This document shows positions 1 through 11,170 of a stretch of 64,000 nucleotides of DNA, piece by piece; position 1 is the stretch's first letter, and every line of letters starts with the position of its first letter. The stretch is from Delphinapterus leucas (Eukaryota; Chordata; Mammalia; Artiodactyla; Monodontidae). The stretch is taken from the NCBI RefSeq assembly GCF_002288925.2, contig NW_022098022.1, positions 2,660,976-2,724,975 of the forward strand, given 5' to 3'. The translations under genes and the position numbers were made by a program. Under the pieces are notes generated by a model. The model did not search any database and was not told the origin of the DNA. It saw only the letters and a list, made by a program, of their open reading frames with translations.

Positions 1-73
1 GCTGCAGAGGAAATGTTCTGGAAGATTATTCTTTCTTTGGTACAATGCCTTTGGTATTTCATTATAAACATAT

Positions 74-751
74 TATCAAAAGCACAGTTAAAGAAAGAGA
101 AGACAACCCATAGCCAAAATATACAAAGAACTTTTGAAACTCAACAATAAGACACTTAACAACTTGACTGAAAAAATGGGCAAAAGGTCTGAACAGACAA
201 CTCACCAAAAAAGACATACAGATGGGAAATAAGCATATGAAAAGATACTCAACATCTTATCTCATTAGGGAATTGCAATGAAAACAACGACACACCACTA
301 CACACCTACTAGAATGATGAAAATCCAAACCATGTCAAAAACACCCAAATGCTGGAGAGCATGTGGAGTGACAGGAACTCTTGTTCATCGCTGGTGGGAA
401 TGCAAAATGGTCCAGCCACTTTGGAAGACGGTTTGGAGGCTTTTTTACAAAACTAAATAAAATCTCACCAGCAATTGTTCTCCTGGTATATACCCAGATG
501 AGTTGAAAACTTATGTCCACATAAATGCTGCACAAAGATGTTTATAGCTGCTTCATTTATGATCACCAGAGATGTCTTTCAGTGGGTGAATGGATAAATA
601 AATTGTGATACCTCCAGATAATGGAATATTATTCAACACTAAAAAGAAATGAGCTATCAAGCCATGAAAACACACAGAGGAATCTTAAATGCACATTACA
701 ATGTGCAAGAGGCCAGGCTGCAAAGGTTACACACTGTATAATTCTAACTAC
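74..751 (+). mobile_element. Old L1M fragment, ORF2 end and 3' UTR (part 1)
   Basis: This reads as the end of L1 ORF2. It contains degraded versions of the motifs that encode the Cys-rich C-terminus (Trp-Trp-Glu-Cys-Lys near 390-410) and of the 'gaatggataaa' and 'attcaacactaaaaagaaatgagc' stretches near 585-655. Every frame is broken by stops. The element continues at 975 after an inserted DNA transposon. Divergence is far higher than in the L1 at 23-30 kb, so this is an ancient mammalian subfamily. The upstream edge is approximate. Confidence 0.85.
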
Positions 752-972
752 AATTGACCCTTGAACAACAGGGGTCTGAATTGCTCAGGTCCACTTATAC
801 ATGGATTTCCTTTCACTAAATAAATACAGCACTACACGATTTGAAGTTCGCTGAATCTGTATCTGCAGAATTGCACATATAGAGGGCCAACTATAAAATT
901 ATACAGAAATTTTTGACTATGGGAGGGGTTGGCACCCCTTAACCCCCATGTTGTTCAAGGATCAACTCTATA
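752..972. mobile_element. Tigger-like MITE (TcMar family), inserted in L1M
   Basis: A short element with imperfect terminal inverted repeats. The left end is CAATTGACCCTTGAACAACA. The right end, read on the other strand, is close to GAGTTGATCCTTGAACAACA. A TA dinucleotide lies on each side, as expected for the Tc1/mariner superfamily, which duplicates TA at insertion. There is no transposase ORF, so it is non-autonomous. It interrupts the 3' UTR of the surrounding old L1. The exact Repbase name is not certain. Confidence 0.75.
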
Positions 973-974
973 TG

Positions 975-1357
975 ACCTTCTGGAAAAGGTAAAGTTATGG
1001 AGACATTAAAAACATCAGTGGTAGCTAGGAGTTAGCGTGGAGGAAGGGATAAAAAGGCAAAACATTGAGGATTTTGAGGGCAGTGAAACCATTCTGTATG
1101 ATATTATAATGGTGGATATATATGACTATACATTTGTCAAAACCCATGGACTCTACATCAAACGTGAACCAGTGAATTTTGGTGACAGTGATGTGCCACT
1201 GTAGGTGCACTGATTGTAACAAATTACCATCTGGTATGGGATTTCACAGTGGGAAGGCTGGGGGTGCTGGGGGCAGAGAGTATAAGGAATTCTGTATTTT
1301 CTGCTCAGTTTTGCTATGAATCTAAAACTACTATAAAATGTCTATTTTAAAAAATGC
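975..1357 (+). mobile_element. Old L1M 3' UTR (part 2)
   Basis: This continues the L1M interrupted at 752. The stretch near 1120-1220 (tatgactatacatttgtc, then aaacccatgga) and the end near 1300-1350 (ttttgctatgaatctaaaac, then a short A-rich tail) match the typical 3' end of L1M families. No coding capacity. Confidence 0.75.
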
Positions 1358-1830
1358 ACAGTAACTTTTGAACTACCTTTTTAATAGATTTTTAAAAATA
1401 TGGTGTCTCATACAACAACCAATATTTCTATAGTTTTGCTTATAGTTGCAATATGAAGGATCATGTTTTTCAATAGCTGACTAGCTTGAATCCTAGAAAA
1501 TAACTAATTTGGCTTTTTTGACCTTTAAAAAGGGCAACTTAATAAGTTACAATTTAATAAAAAGAGCACTTAAATTCAGTATTATTCTGACAAATTTAAG
1601 TACCTGTTAATCCTTTTCAATCGTTTTCTACCATTCCCTGGATCCCATTTTCCTCAAACTATTTATTAGCCCTCTACCACACTTGACTCTAGTCAGTATT
1701 TTACTTGAAATTTTATCTGTAGATAATAAAAATATATTTAATTTTAATGTATACTGAAGAATATGAATATTTCAATCTCACATCTGTTTTCACTTCCTCG
1801 TTAAATGAAATTATAAATTTTTTGATGCTG
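1358..1830. other. AT-rich unique sequence
   Basis: No repeat, exon-like reading frame or RNA gene is recognisable. The sequence is AT-rich with many stops in all frames. Confidence 0.5.
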
Positions 1831-1845
1831 AGACTATGCTTTCTT

Positions 1846-2060
1846 TTTTTTTTTTTCTTTTTTTTTTGCAGTACGCAGGCCTCTCACTGCCGTGGCCTCT
1901 CCCATTGTGGAGCACAGGCTCCAGATGCGCAGGCTCAGCGGCCATGGCTCACGGGCCCAGCCGCTCCGCGGCATGTGGGATCTTCCCGGACCGCGGCACG
2001 AACCCGTGTCCCCTGCATCGGCAGGCGGACTCTCAACCACTGCGCCACCAGGGAAGCCCA
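1846..2060 (-). mobile_element. CHR SINE, short form (copy 1)
   Basis: A tRNA-derived cetacean SINE in reverse orientation, with poly(T) at the left and the tRNA-like head at the right (reverse complement of GGGCTTCCCTGGTGGCGCAG). The head carries Pol III A-box-like and B-box-like sequence. A perfect direct repeat, agactatgctttctt, lies on both sides at 1831-1845 and 2061-2075, which marks target-primed retrotransposition. Short open frames across it are translations of the SINE, not genes. Confidence 0.95.
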
Positions 2061-2076
2061 AGACTATGCTTTCTTT

Positions 2077-3239
2077 ACATTTCATCATCTACTGTTTTCC
2101 TAAGTACCACGATCTGCGTCCCGTGAAGCCTTAAAAAAATATTTTGAATAACTGATGGCTATAGGTTCAGGAACTATAGAATAATTCTTTGTAACTATTT
2201 CTTGCCTTCAAGATAAAGCTGTACAAAAAAGTTCTCCCTGAGATTGGAGACTTTTTACCGCCTTGATCAATAACCTGGGCCATGTGAATGATAATCATAA
2301 AAATCCTCATTCTGAATAGAGCATCTGCCCTACTCCTTAAGGAGACACACATTACACAGCCCTGTAATGCCCAAAGGCTGTTTCTTGACATCTGGCAGCA
2401 ATCTCTCTATCCATGTTTTGAGTCCAAAAGGTGACAGATGAGAGAATGTTTGACAACAGGGCACGGTCACCACTTCAAATCTATGTGCACAATGATGGGA
2501 ATATCAAGATCATCATGGAAATATAATAAACCCTTGCAATAAACATTCCTCCTAGCTCTGCAATGGTGCTTATAACAGGACAGTTCTTAAACTGCTCAAA
2601 GAAAATAACTGTATTTGAAATAGAAATTAAGCAATATGCAAGTCCTCTTACTATAAAATAATAGACCTTATGCATGATAGCAAACTGGGTTTTTTTTCAT
2701 TTCATCTGTAACTTGAACAATACACAGAAAGGATAATTTCAAGATTTTAAAATAATTTTAGTGCACTCTAATTCAGAACTCCTCATAAAATATCTGAGTT
2801 TCTATGTGGTTTATTCAAAAGGGAGTACTATCTTGTTTTAACCACAAGCTCTTGTTCTTATATAAATAAGACTGCATATATTTAAATCTGAAATCTTACC
2901 CTAAACTGCTGCATTTTTCTCTACACACAGAATAATGATTGTATCTTTTATCTCTGGAAAAGGAAGGTTTTCTATTGCTCACACATCATTTCTAGTAAGA
3001 AATAGGTTCATGTTAGAAAATCCTTCAAAGGACAGTTAACATAAAATCCCTTAGCTATAACCCATCACCTCCCAAAGAGAAACTACAATGGACAGTAAAC
3101 AGTGTGCAGGAACGACCCTGTGGCTGTGTTGAGTCCGTGATTTCCACGTGCTGGACTGACCTCTGGCCCCATCTCTTAACTCCACTCAGCCTCTTTCAGT
3201 GACCCTTGGCGGTCTCCAACTACTCAAACTGCAAACAGA
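2077..3239. other. Unique sequence, no feature recognised
   Basis: Mixed-composition non-repetitive sequence. No gene, RNA or repeat can be supported by eye. Confidence 0.4.
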
Positions 3240-4390
3240 CTGAAACCAATTTGTTGTCCTTATGTTTTTAAAGCCACTAGCCCGGTATGCTAATTAGAAA
3301 TAAATCGCTTGACCCGTGAAAGAAACGGCAGGAAACCTGAAATGAAGGCATTATCCTACACTTCATGCACCTTAGTGATGCCATTTTAAATATTTGAGAC
3401 AGCCTATAAATAATTAAAACCTCACCGCAGCAAATTATGTCCTATTATGCAAATAAATAGCCTCCTCCCCGGTTTCATTAAAGATTCTAGATGACAAGCT
3501 GAACGGTTTCAACAGAGCAAGGGACTGCAGTAAGGCGAGAAATCTTTCAATATTTTTTTTAATTGTGAGCGCCAAGTTTCATGTGGATTTTTACTTTAAC
3601 ACTTTAATTTGCATGAGCAAATAAACCTTTAGAAAACCTTTGGTAGGCGGAGGAAATGCATCATTTAATTAAATTTGATTTGTTGTGAAACTATCGTGCC
3701 TCATGAATATTTAAGGACCACAAACTCTCTTTTACTAAAAAGAGAACACTATTTTAAGGAAGGAAGCGATTTTCAAGAAATTGACGGTCTCTGAGAGATT
3801 ACAAATAATCAATACATATTCAGATAAACTTTTCACTACAACTGACAAACGCTTGCACATGTACAAGTTTCAATAGCATGCTTACACTTACCCACTTCGG
3901 GTCAAGTTTTATGTAAAATTTTTAAACCAGTGATATCAAAAACAGGTTAACTGTGACTGCTTCAGAATTTGTCAAAAATGTTCAGTCTTATTTTCTGTTT
4001 TTAAGGTTATTTTATTCGTGCTAAATTAAAAGAACCCCAAGGTTTATACAGTAGGATATAGTTACTGTAAAACACTGCAGGGGGGAGAAAACCCTATTTT
4101 TAGTTTAAAAATACTCTGTATATCATACCTAAATACCATACAATAGAGAAATGAGCTGTAAAGAAAGTATATATCTTTTCCCATAAAAGATTAAAATATT
4201 ACCTTCCTCTGAAGCACAGCCTCTCATTTTGACTTCAATTAAATTATAAACATCAAAGGAAATTCTTCTATAATTGTTTTACTGGCAATCGATTATTAAG
4301 GCAATGTCTGTCACTTTGTAACTCGCTTACAGAGCAATGCTTATTGCAATAATTAAGGTGACTTTCTCTCACGCAGACTGGAGGGTTTTT
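3240..4390. promoter_or_regulatory. Candidate conserved non-coding regulatory block
   Basis: A 1.1 kb stretch with no interspersed repeat and a striking density of developmental transcription-factor-like words. There is ATGCAAAT (POU octamer) near 3448 and its inverse ATTTGCAT near 3608. There are TAATTA or TTAATTAA cores near 3290, 3665 and 4350, and CAATCGATTATTAA (Cux/Onecut-like) near 4287. This pattern is typical of deeply conserved enhancers near developmental genes. It is inferred from motif content only. No conservation data were available. Confidence 0.35.
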
Positions 4391-4402
4391 AAAATTCACC
4401 CT

Positions 4403-4417
4403 AAAAAAAAAAAAAAA
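4403..4417 (+). repeat. Isolated A15 tract between direct repeats
   Basis: Fifteen A residues sit between two exact copies of AAAATTCACCCT (4391-4402 and 4414-4425). The second copy immediately precedes a CHR SINE, whose other side carries a third, one-mismatch copy at 4609-4620. A poly(A) tract with target-like repeats but no body resembles the tail of an otherwise lost retroinsertion. Confidence 0.5.
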
Positions 4418-4426
4418 TTCACCCTA

Positions 4427-4608
4427 GGGCTTCCCTGGTGGCGCAGTGGTTAAGAATCCGCCTGCCACCATGATGAGAAGCCCACGCACCGCAACGAAGA
4501 GTAGCCCCCGCTCGCCGCAACTAGAGAAAGCCCGCGCGCAGCAACCAAGACCCAACGCAGCCAAAAATAAGGAAATAATGAATCAGCGTATTAAAAAATA
4601 AAGAAAAG
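4427..4608 (+). mobile_element. CHR SINE, long form with internal deletion (copy 2)
   Basis: The tRNA-like head GGGCTTCCCTGGTGGCGCAG is followed by 'ttaagaatccgcctgcc' and then jumps directly to the 3' segment (gcaacgaagagtagcccccg, ctcgccgcaactagagaaag). The B-box and central body are missing. It ends in gacccaacgcagccaaaaat plus an A-rich tail. Direct repeats aaaattcaccct / aaaatacaccct flank it. Loss of the B-box means this copy lacks a complete Pol III promoter. Confidence 0.9.
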
Positions 4609-4621
4609 AAAATACACCCTA

Positions 4622-5005
4622 CATAGTGTTTATTAACAATTAGTGGAGGCCACTGTAAGTTTGAAAAATGTGTTATATGCAGTATAAGATTATGATTCTA
4701 TGAAATCTAAATGAAAAATAGGTTATCTCCTCTAAAAAATAAGAGGTTAATAATACAATTATTTATTAGTAATATTAATATAAATGACCCCTATGATATT
4801 TCTATTCTAAAATGTTGTGACACATTCATTCAATTATAGGTTGAAAGAAGTCCTGATCTTTTTAGAAAATAATTTTGATATAATCATGATTTTTTGGAAA
4901 TCCATGAAGGCTGTTAGTACAGCCAATAGTCAATGTAATATAATGCTACTTGCTAAATAAAGGAGTAATTCAGTAATTATTATTATTTTTTAAGAGGCTT
5001 GGACT
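4622..5005. other. AT-rich unique sequence
   Basis: Strongly AT-rich. No coding or repeat feature recognised. Confidence 0.45.
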
Positions 5006-5009
5006 TTGC

Positions 5010-6602
5010 CAATTCCTCAAACTATCAAGCACATCCTAATTCCCAACAGATGAACTGCCACTTATTTTGAAAGAGTAAATTCACCCCTCTCCATCCACCT
5101 CATGCATTCACCAAAACCTCTGATTCCAACCTTTTATCCTTTATTCTGACCTCAGAAGAGGTCCCCCTCCTCTAGATCATCCCTTCAACAGGCTTGTCAC
5201 CGTATTTCCTCATTGCTCATCTAGGCAATTCCTCAGTCATAACTAATTTGGCCTTATTCTATTTTCAACTTCTCTTTCTCTGCCAGCTCTCCCTTATCAT
5301 TCTCTCTTCCCATCAACACAAATGAATAAGCAAACAAGTCAATAAATGATCCCCACACAGACAGTAAGACCAAGAGCAAACGCTTTCCCTCTGCTCTGGC
5401 TCCCAACTCTCACCTTCTCCCACTCCTTGTTAATGAGTTCCGCTCCCAGCACACACTTCTGAAAACAGTAACGGACATTAATATGTTTACTTTCTAAACT
5501 TCCGCTAACTACTGACTCCCAATATAGCTTCTGCCATGAGTAACTGTCATGGGCAGTGCTTTCTGAAATGATCTGTTTCGTGACACTAGCGTACACTGAT
5601 CTTGAACTCCCTGCGGGTTTTGATACTCTTAACAACTTAGTCCTGAGAATAGGTCTTTCTTGGTTTTTCCCCTCATGACCTTCTCCCAGTCTCTTTACTG
5701 CTTCTTCTTTGCTCTTGTGTCCCTTTTCAGGATTATATTCAGTCTTCCCCTCTAACTCTACTCTGAGATGATGGAATCTAGATCCACGGTTTTAACAACC
5801 AATTCTGTATCTACAAGGCCCGCACTTATTTCTATGTGTGATTTTTTTGTAAAATCTAAATATCTAGCTGCCTGTCAAAGAACTTCACCTGAATGTTCCG
5901 TAACTCTTCAAAATGTCTTAATTTCACACACCCCCCAATATCTCAAAAATCTATCTTTTCAATATTCTAACTACTGTTTCTTAGTTCAGTATTTGGGGGG
6001 ATAAAGTGGAAGGATTGTGGGTTGATAGATGGGAAAAATGGATACATACACGGAGAGTCACCAAATGGTCTTGCTTTCATCATCTCAAATATAATGACTC
6101 AGCTGGTTTCTCCATTCCTCTCTCTCAATACTTCCTGATGTTGACAGTAATTTCGTACATTGAAAATCTTTTCAGGTTATTCTTCTGAGTAAAATGTTTA
6201 GCTATTCTTCTCACGCACAGAATAAAAGTTCAGATGTCTTCACATAGCACATAGTGTCACCGTGATTAGACCCTCTGTTCTCTGTTTCCATTTTCTTCCC
6301 ACCCCCACCCCGTATCCCCATCTCCTCTGTTGGCCTACTGAGCTCCCAATAACCCCCTAACTCCTGCTCAGGCATCACCCTTACCGTGAACCTTACCTTG
6401 AAACACCCAGATACCGAATTCATCACCACCTTCTCTGGAGGGCTCTGCTCCTTCCATTTAATCTCTACTCACGTACCCCACCACAGTGTAACCAACTGTT
6501 ACATGAATTTTCCCCCAACGAGACTGACAGTATCTTATCTTTGTATCCTCTGCACTCAGCCTGGCATTTGCCACATATATCATAAATTCCACATTAAATG
6601 AT
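5010..6602 (+). mobile_element. Decayed L2 (CR1-clade LINE)
   Basis: A pyrimidine-rich plus strand with the feel of the L2 3' half. It ends near 6520-6600 with the stretch 'gacagtatcttatctttgta', then 'cactcagcctggcatttgcc' and 'aaattccacattaaatgatc'. This parallels the L2 3' end (release of 'ggactttgtctgtct ... cctggcacatagtag ... aataaat'). Short open frames inside are not intact. The internal part near 5340-5640 is less certain and could be separate sequence. Confidence 0.55.
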
Positions 6603-6727
6603 CTTAAATTAAACTGATCTAATTATACATTGTTAGTTATTCAAAAGAAGCAATCAATTCCATATACGAGAGGACAAGACAGAAGGGAAGAAACTATATT
6701 TCATGGTTTCACAGTACCATGAAGAGA

Positions 6728-6905
6728 GTACTGGCTTGAAGATTAAGAAACAGCAATGCAAATCCCTTTCTAGTCTTCCGCAAATCATTTAATTTCACTG
6801 AGGTGCAGCTACCTTACCTGTAAATTTAGAAAATACTTTATAAAAACACAGAAGTTAGGCATATAAAATCTGTAGAATGGGGCCTGATATAAAATGTTCA
6901 TTGGG
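6728..6905 (+). repeat. MIR SINE fragment
   Basis: Follows the MIR order: a 'ctggcttgaagattaag' head, then a core related to 'gcaaatcatttaatttcact', then 'taccttacctgtaaattta', then a tail near 'gaatggggcctgatataaaa'. It is an ancient mammalian SINE and heavily diverged. Confidence 0.55.
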
Positions 6906-8284
6906 AAAAAGTTGTATCTACTATTATTATTTTCAATTACTTTATGGTGATCCTTCCCTAAGAAAAATCCTTCCCCAATGGCTGACTGTCGGTTAAATTA
7001 CAAAATTAAAGATTCTCTGATCTGGATAAAATTTTGTATCAATTAACTACGATCTATTCTTAGATAGTTAACACAGCAATCTATAGAATATATTTATATA
7101 TTTTTATGATTGAATCCATCCAGTTATTTCTACACCCTAGTTTTTCATAGGAGAGAAAGAAAATACGTAAAAATGGGTATGGTTACTTAGAATCCTTGGT
7201 GAAGTGGGTGGGAAGACAAAGGTTGAACGATTCTTAGAAAGGAGATGTTGATCTTACAGACAGATTACTGTAAAAGCTTGGACCAAAATAATTGAACTGG
7301 TATAAAGTAGTATAAATATAAATGACCATTACTGATGGCAACAATGCTGAGATTATGTCAGTTAATACTATTAGTCATAAGATGTCCTCATGTGTCATAA
7401 AGAATGCAATTTCATGTTTTGCTAAAAATTGCATGTTAAGGAAAAGAGAGTAAAAAGAAATCGGTCTCCTAGAATAAGACTAGCTGAGAGTCAGATTAAG
7501 AAAAGTACTGTATTGACAGGAATCCATGAGAACTATTTAAAAAGCTTGTATTAGTGTTAAATAACTTACCCTCCAATTTACACGTGACCATAGGTGAGCA
7601 CTAGTGCTTGGCGTACTATATGTATCTGATTATAAGTTTTATTGTCGTTGCTTGTTTCTTCTGTCGTTTATATTTTTATATTAAGAAACATTATTGTAAC
7701 TTTCATATTGACGTTACTTATTACATATGCTAGTTCTCTGTACTCCTTCAGGCTAGTAATTAGCTAGCGTAGTAGAGCTACTGTACAACCAACATCTATG
7801 TTTTATGCCAGTTTAACATGATTAAAGTTGATTTCTCATTTACTGCAATGTTTCATTGCAGGTAATTCTGGTGTTCATTTACATACTGTTATTCAGGGAA
7901 GCAGACTTCTGCCATCTGACAATTGCATGCATCTTGAGGATCTACACAGTCAGTGGGTGGAGAAAGGGCAAGAAAGATGCGGGTTGTGTGGTGTGTAAAG
8001 GCAAGTCCCGGGTGTGATGCGTATAATCTCCTTTGACATTCTATTAGCTCGGGCTCAGCCACGTGGCTGGAATGGGCCTGAAAGGGACTAGGGCATGGAC
8101 CTCATACGCCTAATAACAGAGAAGTAACGGACATTGGGTTGGTGAACAGCTAGGCGAACTTTCCTATAATGGTTTCCTCAAATTTATCAGTGTTCTTTTT
8201 ATTTTCAAATCCCAGCAACTCCTACCTCATGGTTAGCAATGATATCCTTTCTTAACCTACACTCGCATCATTGATTTTCACTTT
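6906..8284. other. Mostly unique, possible old LTR piece near 7980-8165
   Basis: Mainly AT-rich non-repetitive sequence. The stretch 8040-8165 (tctattagctcgggctcagc, then cacgtggctgg, later 'ggtgaacagctaggc') recalls ancient mammalian LTR or MER-type repeats. I cannot name the family. Confidence 0.3.
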
Positions 8285-8475
8285 CAGATAATATTAACAC
8301 TGTTAATAATCATATATTATAGACTCATGTAAGTTTTACATCTATCAATTTATTTAAACCTCAAAACACTCCCTCAAAAAAAGGATTATCTCAATTTTCT
8401 AGGAAAAGAAACTGGTAACAAGAGAGTTCCAAAATAAGATAACCAGTCTAGCAAGGCTAAAATCTGTTCTCTAAA
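8285..8475 (-). repeat. MIR SINE fragment (reverse)
   Basis: A degenerate copy of the reverse-strand MIR order: 'ttacatctatcaatttattt' then 'aacctcaaaacactccctca' then 'aggattatctcaattttcta' then 'ggaaaagaaactgg'. This matches the reverse of the usual 'ctcatctgtaaaatggggat' region. Confidence 0.6.
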
Positions 8476-8659
8476 TCGTTCTTGTGCTACGTACGATTTT
8501 ACTTTTCAAGTAAGATTATGGGTGATCCTTTTTTTTAAATGCTGATTTTTATGCTATAGTTCAAGTACCATGCAAATATAATATTTCTTACGTAAAAAGT
8601 GAGGGTACTTTCAAATGTATACATCTCTTTAAAATGTTTATTCCATATTGATTTTTCTT

Positions 8660-8948
8660 TTTTTAAAAATTAATTAATTTTATTTTTGGCTGTGTTGGGT
8701 CTTCGTTGCTGCGTGCAGGCTTTCTCTAGTTGTGGCGAGCGGGGGCTACTTTCGTTGCGGTGCGCAGGCTTCTCATCGCGGTGGCTTCTCCTGCTCCGGA
8801 GCACGGGCTCTAGGCGCGCGGGCTCAGTAGCTGTGGCACACGGGCTTAGTTGCCCCGCGGCATGTGGGATCTTCCCGGACCAGGGCTCAACCCCGTGTCC
8901 CCTGCATTGGCAGGCAGCTTCTTAACCACTGCGCCACCAGGGAAGTCC
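8660..8948 (-). mobile_element. CHR SINE, long form (copy 3)
   Basis: Reverse-oriented long-form CHR element. The left end is the 3' region (reverse of AGACCCAACACAGCCAAAAA) and the right end is the tRNA-like head. The full order is present, including the central 'gagcacgggctctaggcgcg' segment and the B-box region. The flanking direct repeat tgatttttctt occurs at 8649-8659 and 8949-8959. Confidence 0.95.
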
Positions 8949-8959
8949 TGATTTTTCTT

Positions 8960-9779
8960 AATATAATCTTAATGGCGTAGAATATCTTTCCATTATTTAT
9001 AATCATAATAAATATGAAAATCTTTAGCCTTTATTTTAAGCCTATGGTTGTCACTGACAAGAAGTTTCAGAGTAATACGAACAGAAACTATCACTAATAT
9101 ATTTGGTCTTCAAGTATTTAGCAGGTTTTTCCTTCTCAAATTGAAATAATTACTTGTAAAACTGTACTGCATATATTTTAAATAGAATATTTTAAATTGC
9201 AGCTAACCTTGACACGTTTAATTGAGCTATTTATTTTTAAGTTTTCTTTTTCTTGACATAAGAATGTTGACTAATTTAAACCTGCTTAAATATTTTTATA
9301 CATTTATGTATTTATCCTCTCAGAAAAATTAGCAGGTACTCTTTACTAAGTGTACAGAACTCTCTACTCTATGCTATCTTAAATTTTGTCTTCCTCTTAT
9401 TTTTCCTACCTTAATTTTCTGCTTCTATTAATATAGTCACTTATTCCTCATCTCATTTTCCTTATATATTTTATAAGTTGCTATAATTCTCTTTATTATG
9501 AGATATACACACCTATGTAGTTTTTTTGAGCAGACTCAAAATGATAAATTATATTTTAGTCATTAGTAGCCTCTGCATAGCTTCTATGTGCAGCTCTCAA
9601 TATTTTGCTAAAAGATGAGTAATTCCAGGTGAGAACGCAGGAGAATAATTCAAAGATACTAAGTCAGTTTGCTGTTTATTATGAGTAATTATTTGGACTA
9701 AAGTGTATATAAAATAGACGTTCTTCGGGTGCTATCACAACTAGGTTGTGCAAATGAGACTGAATTAAAATGCACTTGT
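8960..9779. other. AT-rich unique sequence
   Basis: No repeat or gene recognised. Many short stop-bounded frames. Confidence 0.45.
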
Positions 9780-9995
9780 TTATTCATTTTCTAATCACAA
9801 ATTTATTTGGAGATAATTATAAATTCACAGGCAGTCGTATGAAATAATACAAAAAGATCCCAAGTGTCTTTTTCCCAGCTTCTCCCAACAGCAAAATCTC
9901 CTACAAAACTACAGTTACCATAGCACAACCTGGACACTGAGACTCATTAAGTCAAGACGCAGAATATTTCCATCACCGTTAGGATCAGTCATTGC
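9780..9995 (-). mobile_element. L1M 3' UTR fragment (reverse)
   Basis: On the minus strand this reads as a known L1M 3' end, with the words 'gggatctttttgtattattt' and 'tgcctgtgaatttataatta'. It is ancient and non-coding. Confidence 0.6.
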
Positions 9996-10128
9996 ATTAG
10001 TTTCTTAGCATTGCCCTCACAAATCACCACAAATTGTGTGGCTTAAACAACAGAAATTAATCCTCTCGTGCTGCTGGAGGCCGAAAATCTGAAACCAAGG
10101 TGTCAGTAGGGCTGTCTTTAGCTTTCAG
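9996..10128 (-). mobile_element. MLT1 (ERVL-MaLR) LTR end fragment
   Basis: Contains 'gcattagtttcttagcattg', 'caccacaaattgtgtggctt' and 'aaacaacagaaattaatcct', followed by 'ctggaggccgaaaatctgaa' and 'accaaggtgtcagtagggc'. This is the reverse complement of the 3' end of MLT1-type LTRs. Only about the last third of the LTR is present. It is an endogenous-retrovirus-like remnant with no coding capacity. Confidence 0.75.
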
Positions 10129-10129
10129 A

Positions 10130-11170
10130 AGTTCTCAGAAGTTCAATTATGCTCGATATGGATTTCTTGGATTTCTCTTGTTTAAGGTTTGCTCAACTCC
10201 ATGATTCTGTATTTTCATGAGGTTGCCAAATTTGGCACCATTTTTCCAATTCATTATTTTTTTCAACTAACTTTTTTAGCCTTGCTTCCTTTCTCCTCTC
10301 CTTCAGGAGCTCCAGTTACACAATTTTTTTTTTTAATATTTTTCGTTATAGTTACATAGATCCCTGAGGCTCTGTAATTCTTTTCTCTGTGTCTGGATCA
10401 GGTAATTTATCTCATCTTATCTTACAGTCCACTGATCTTTTACTCTGTCTCTTCCATTCTGCTGTTATGCCTCTCTACTAAACTTCTTATATCAGTTCTC
10501 ATTTTTAAATGCTCAAATTTCCCCTTGGTTCTTCTTTACAATTTCCAATTTTTTGTTGGCACTTTCTATTTGTAACTGCTCACTAAAGCATTTTACCATG
10601 CATTTTATCATGGCCGCTTTACCACTTTTTAAGGTAGTTCTACATCTCTGTCAACTTGATATGTGTATCTGGTGACTGTCTTTTTCATTCAGTTTTAGAT
10701 CTTCCTGGCTCTTGGTATGACACATGATTTTCGATTCAAATTTGGTCATTTCCTAGTATGTTATGAGACTCTTATTGAAACCTTTGGTTTTAGTTGGCTT
10801 TCTCTGATTTCACTTGGGCAGGAGAAGGGGATGGACGCTACCTCATTACTGGTAGGTGGAGTGAGAAGTCCAGATTCTCCAATTAGTCAGTCTCATGACA
10901 CCTGATAGGACTCTCCACTCGGGCTCTTTTGACCCCATCCCAGGAGGGAAGGAGAGGGATGTCTCCCCACATGATCTCTGCTGACACAACGGTGGGGTGG
11001 TGAGGAGGGTTTGGGACCTCATTACAGCCCCAAGGGGAAGGAACACTGAGCTCCCCACTCAACCTTCATCAGCGGGGCTGTGGGGTCATACTTTTCTTTT
11101 TCTGTGACATTTCCCTGGAATTGATGGCTTATGTCTGTAACTGTTATGTCTTGCTAGGCTGCCCCTTTCC
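10130..11170 (-). mobile_element. Old L1M 5'-end region (reverse)
   Basis: The plus strand carries words seen in the antisense of L1M 5' ends: 'cagttacacaa', 'ccctgaggctctgtaattct', 'gatcaggtaatttatctc', 'ccattctgctgttatgcctc', 'tcttcctggctcttggtatg', and a G-rich segment at 10820-11060. Short frames in it are not real genes. The subfamily is uncertain. Confidence 0.55.

Noticed and set aside
1836..2126. Proline/arginine-rich frames
   Set aside because: Translations of the reverse CHR SINE. The same peptide pattern appears in all other reverse copies.
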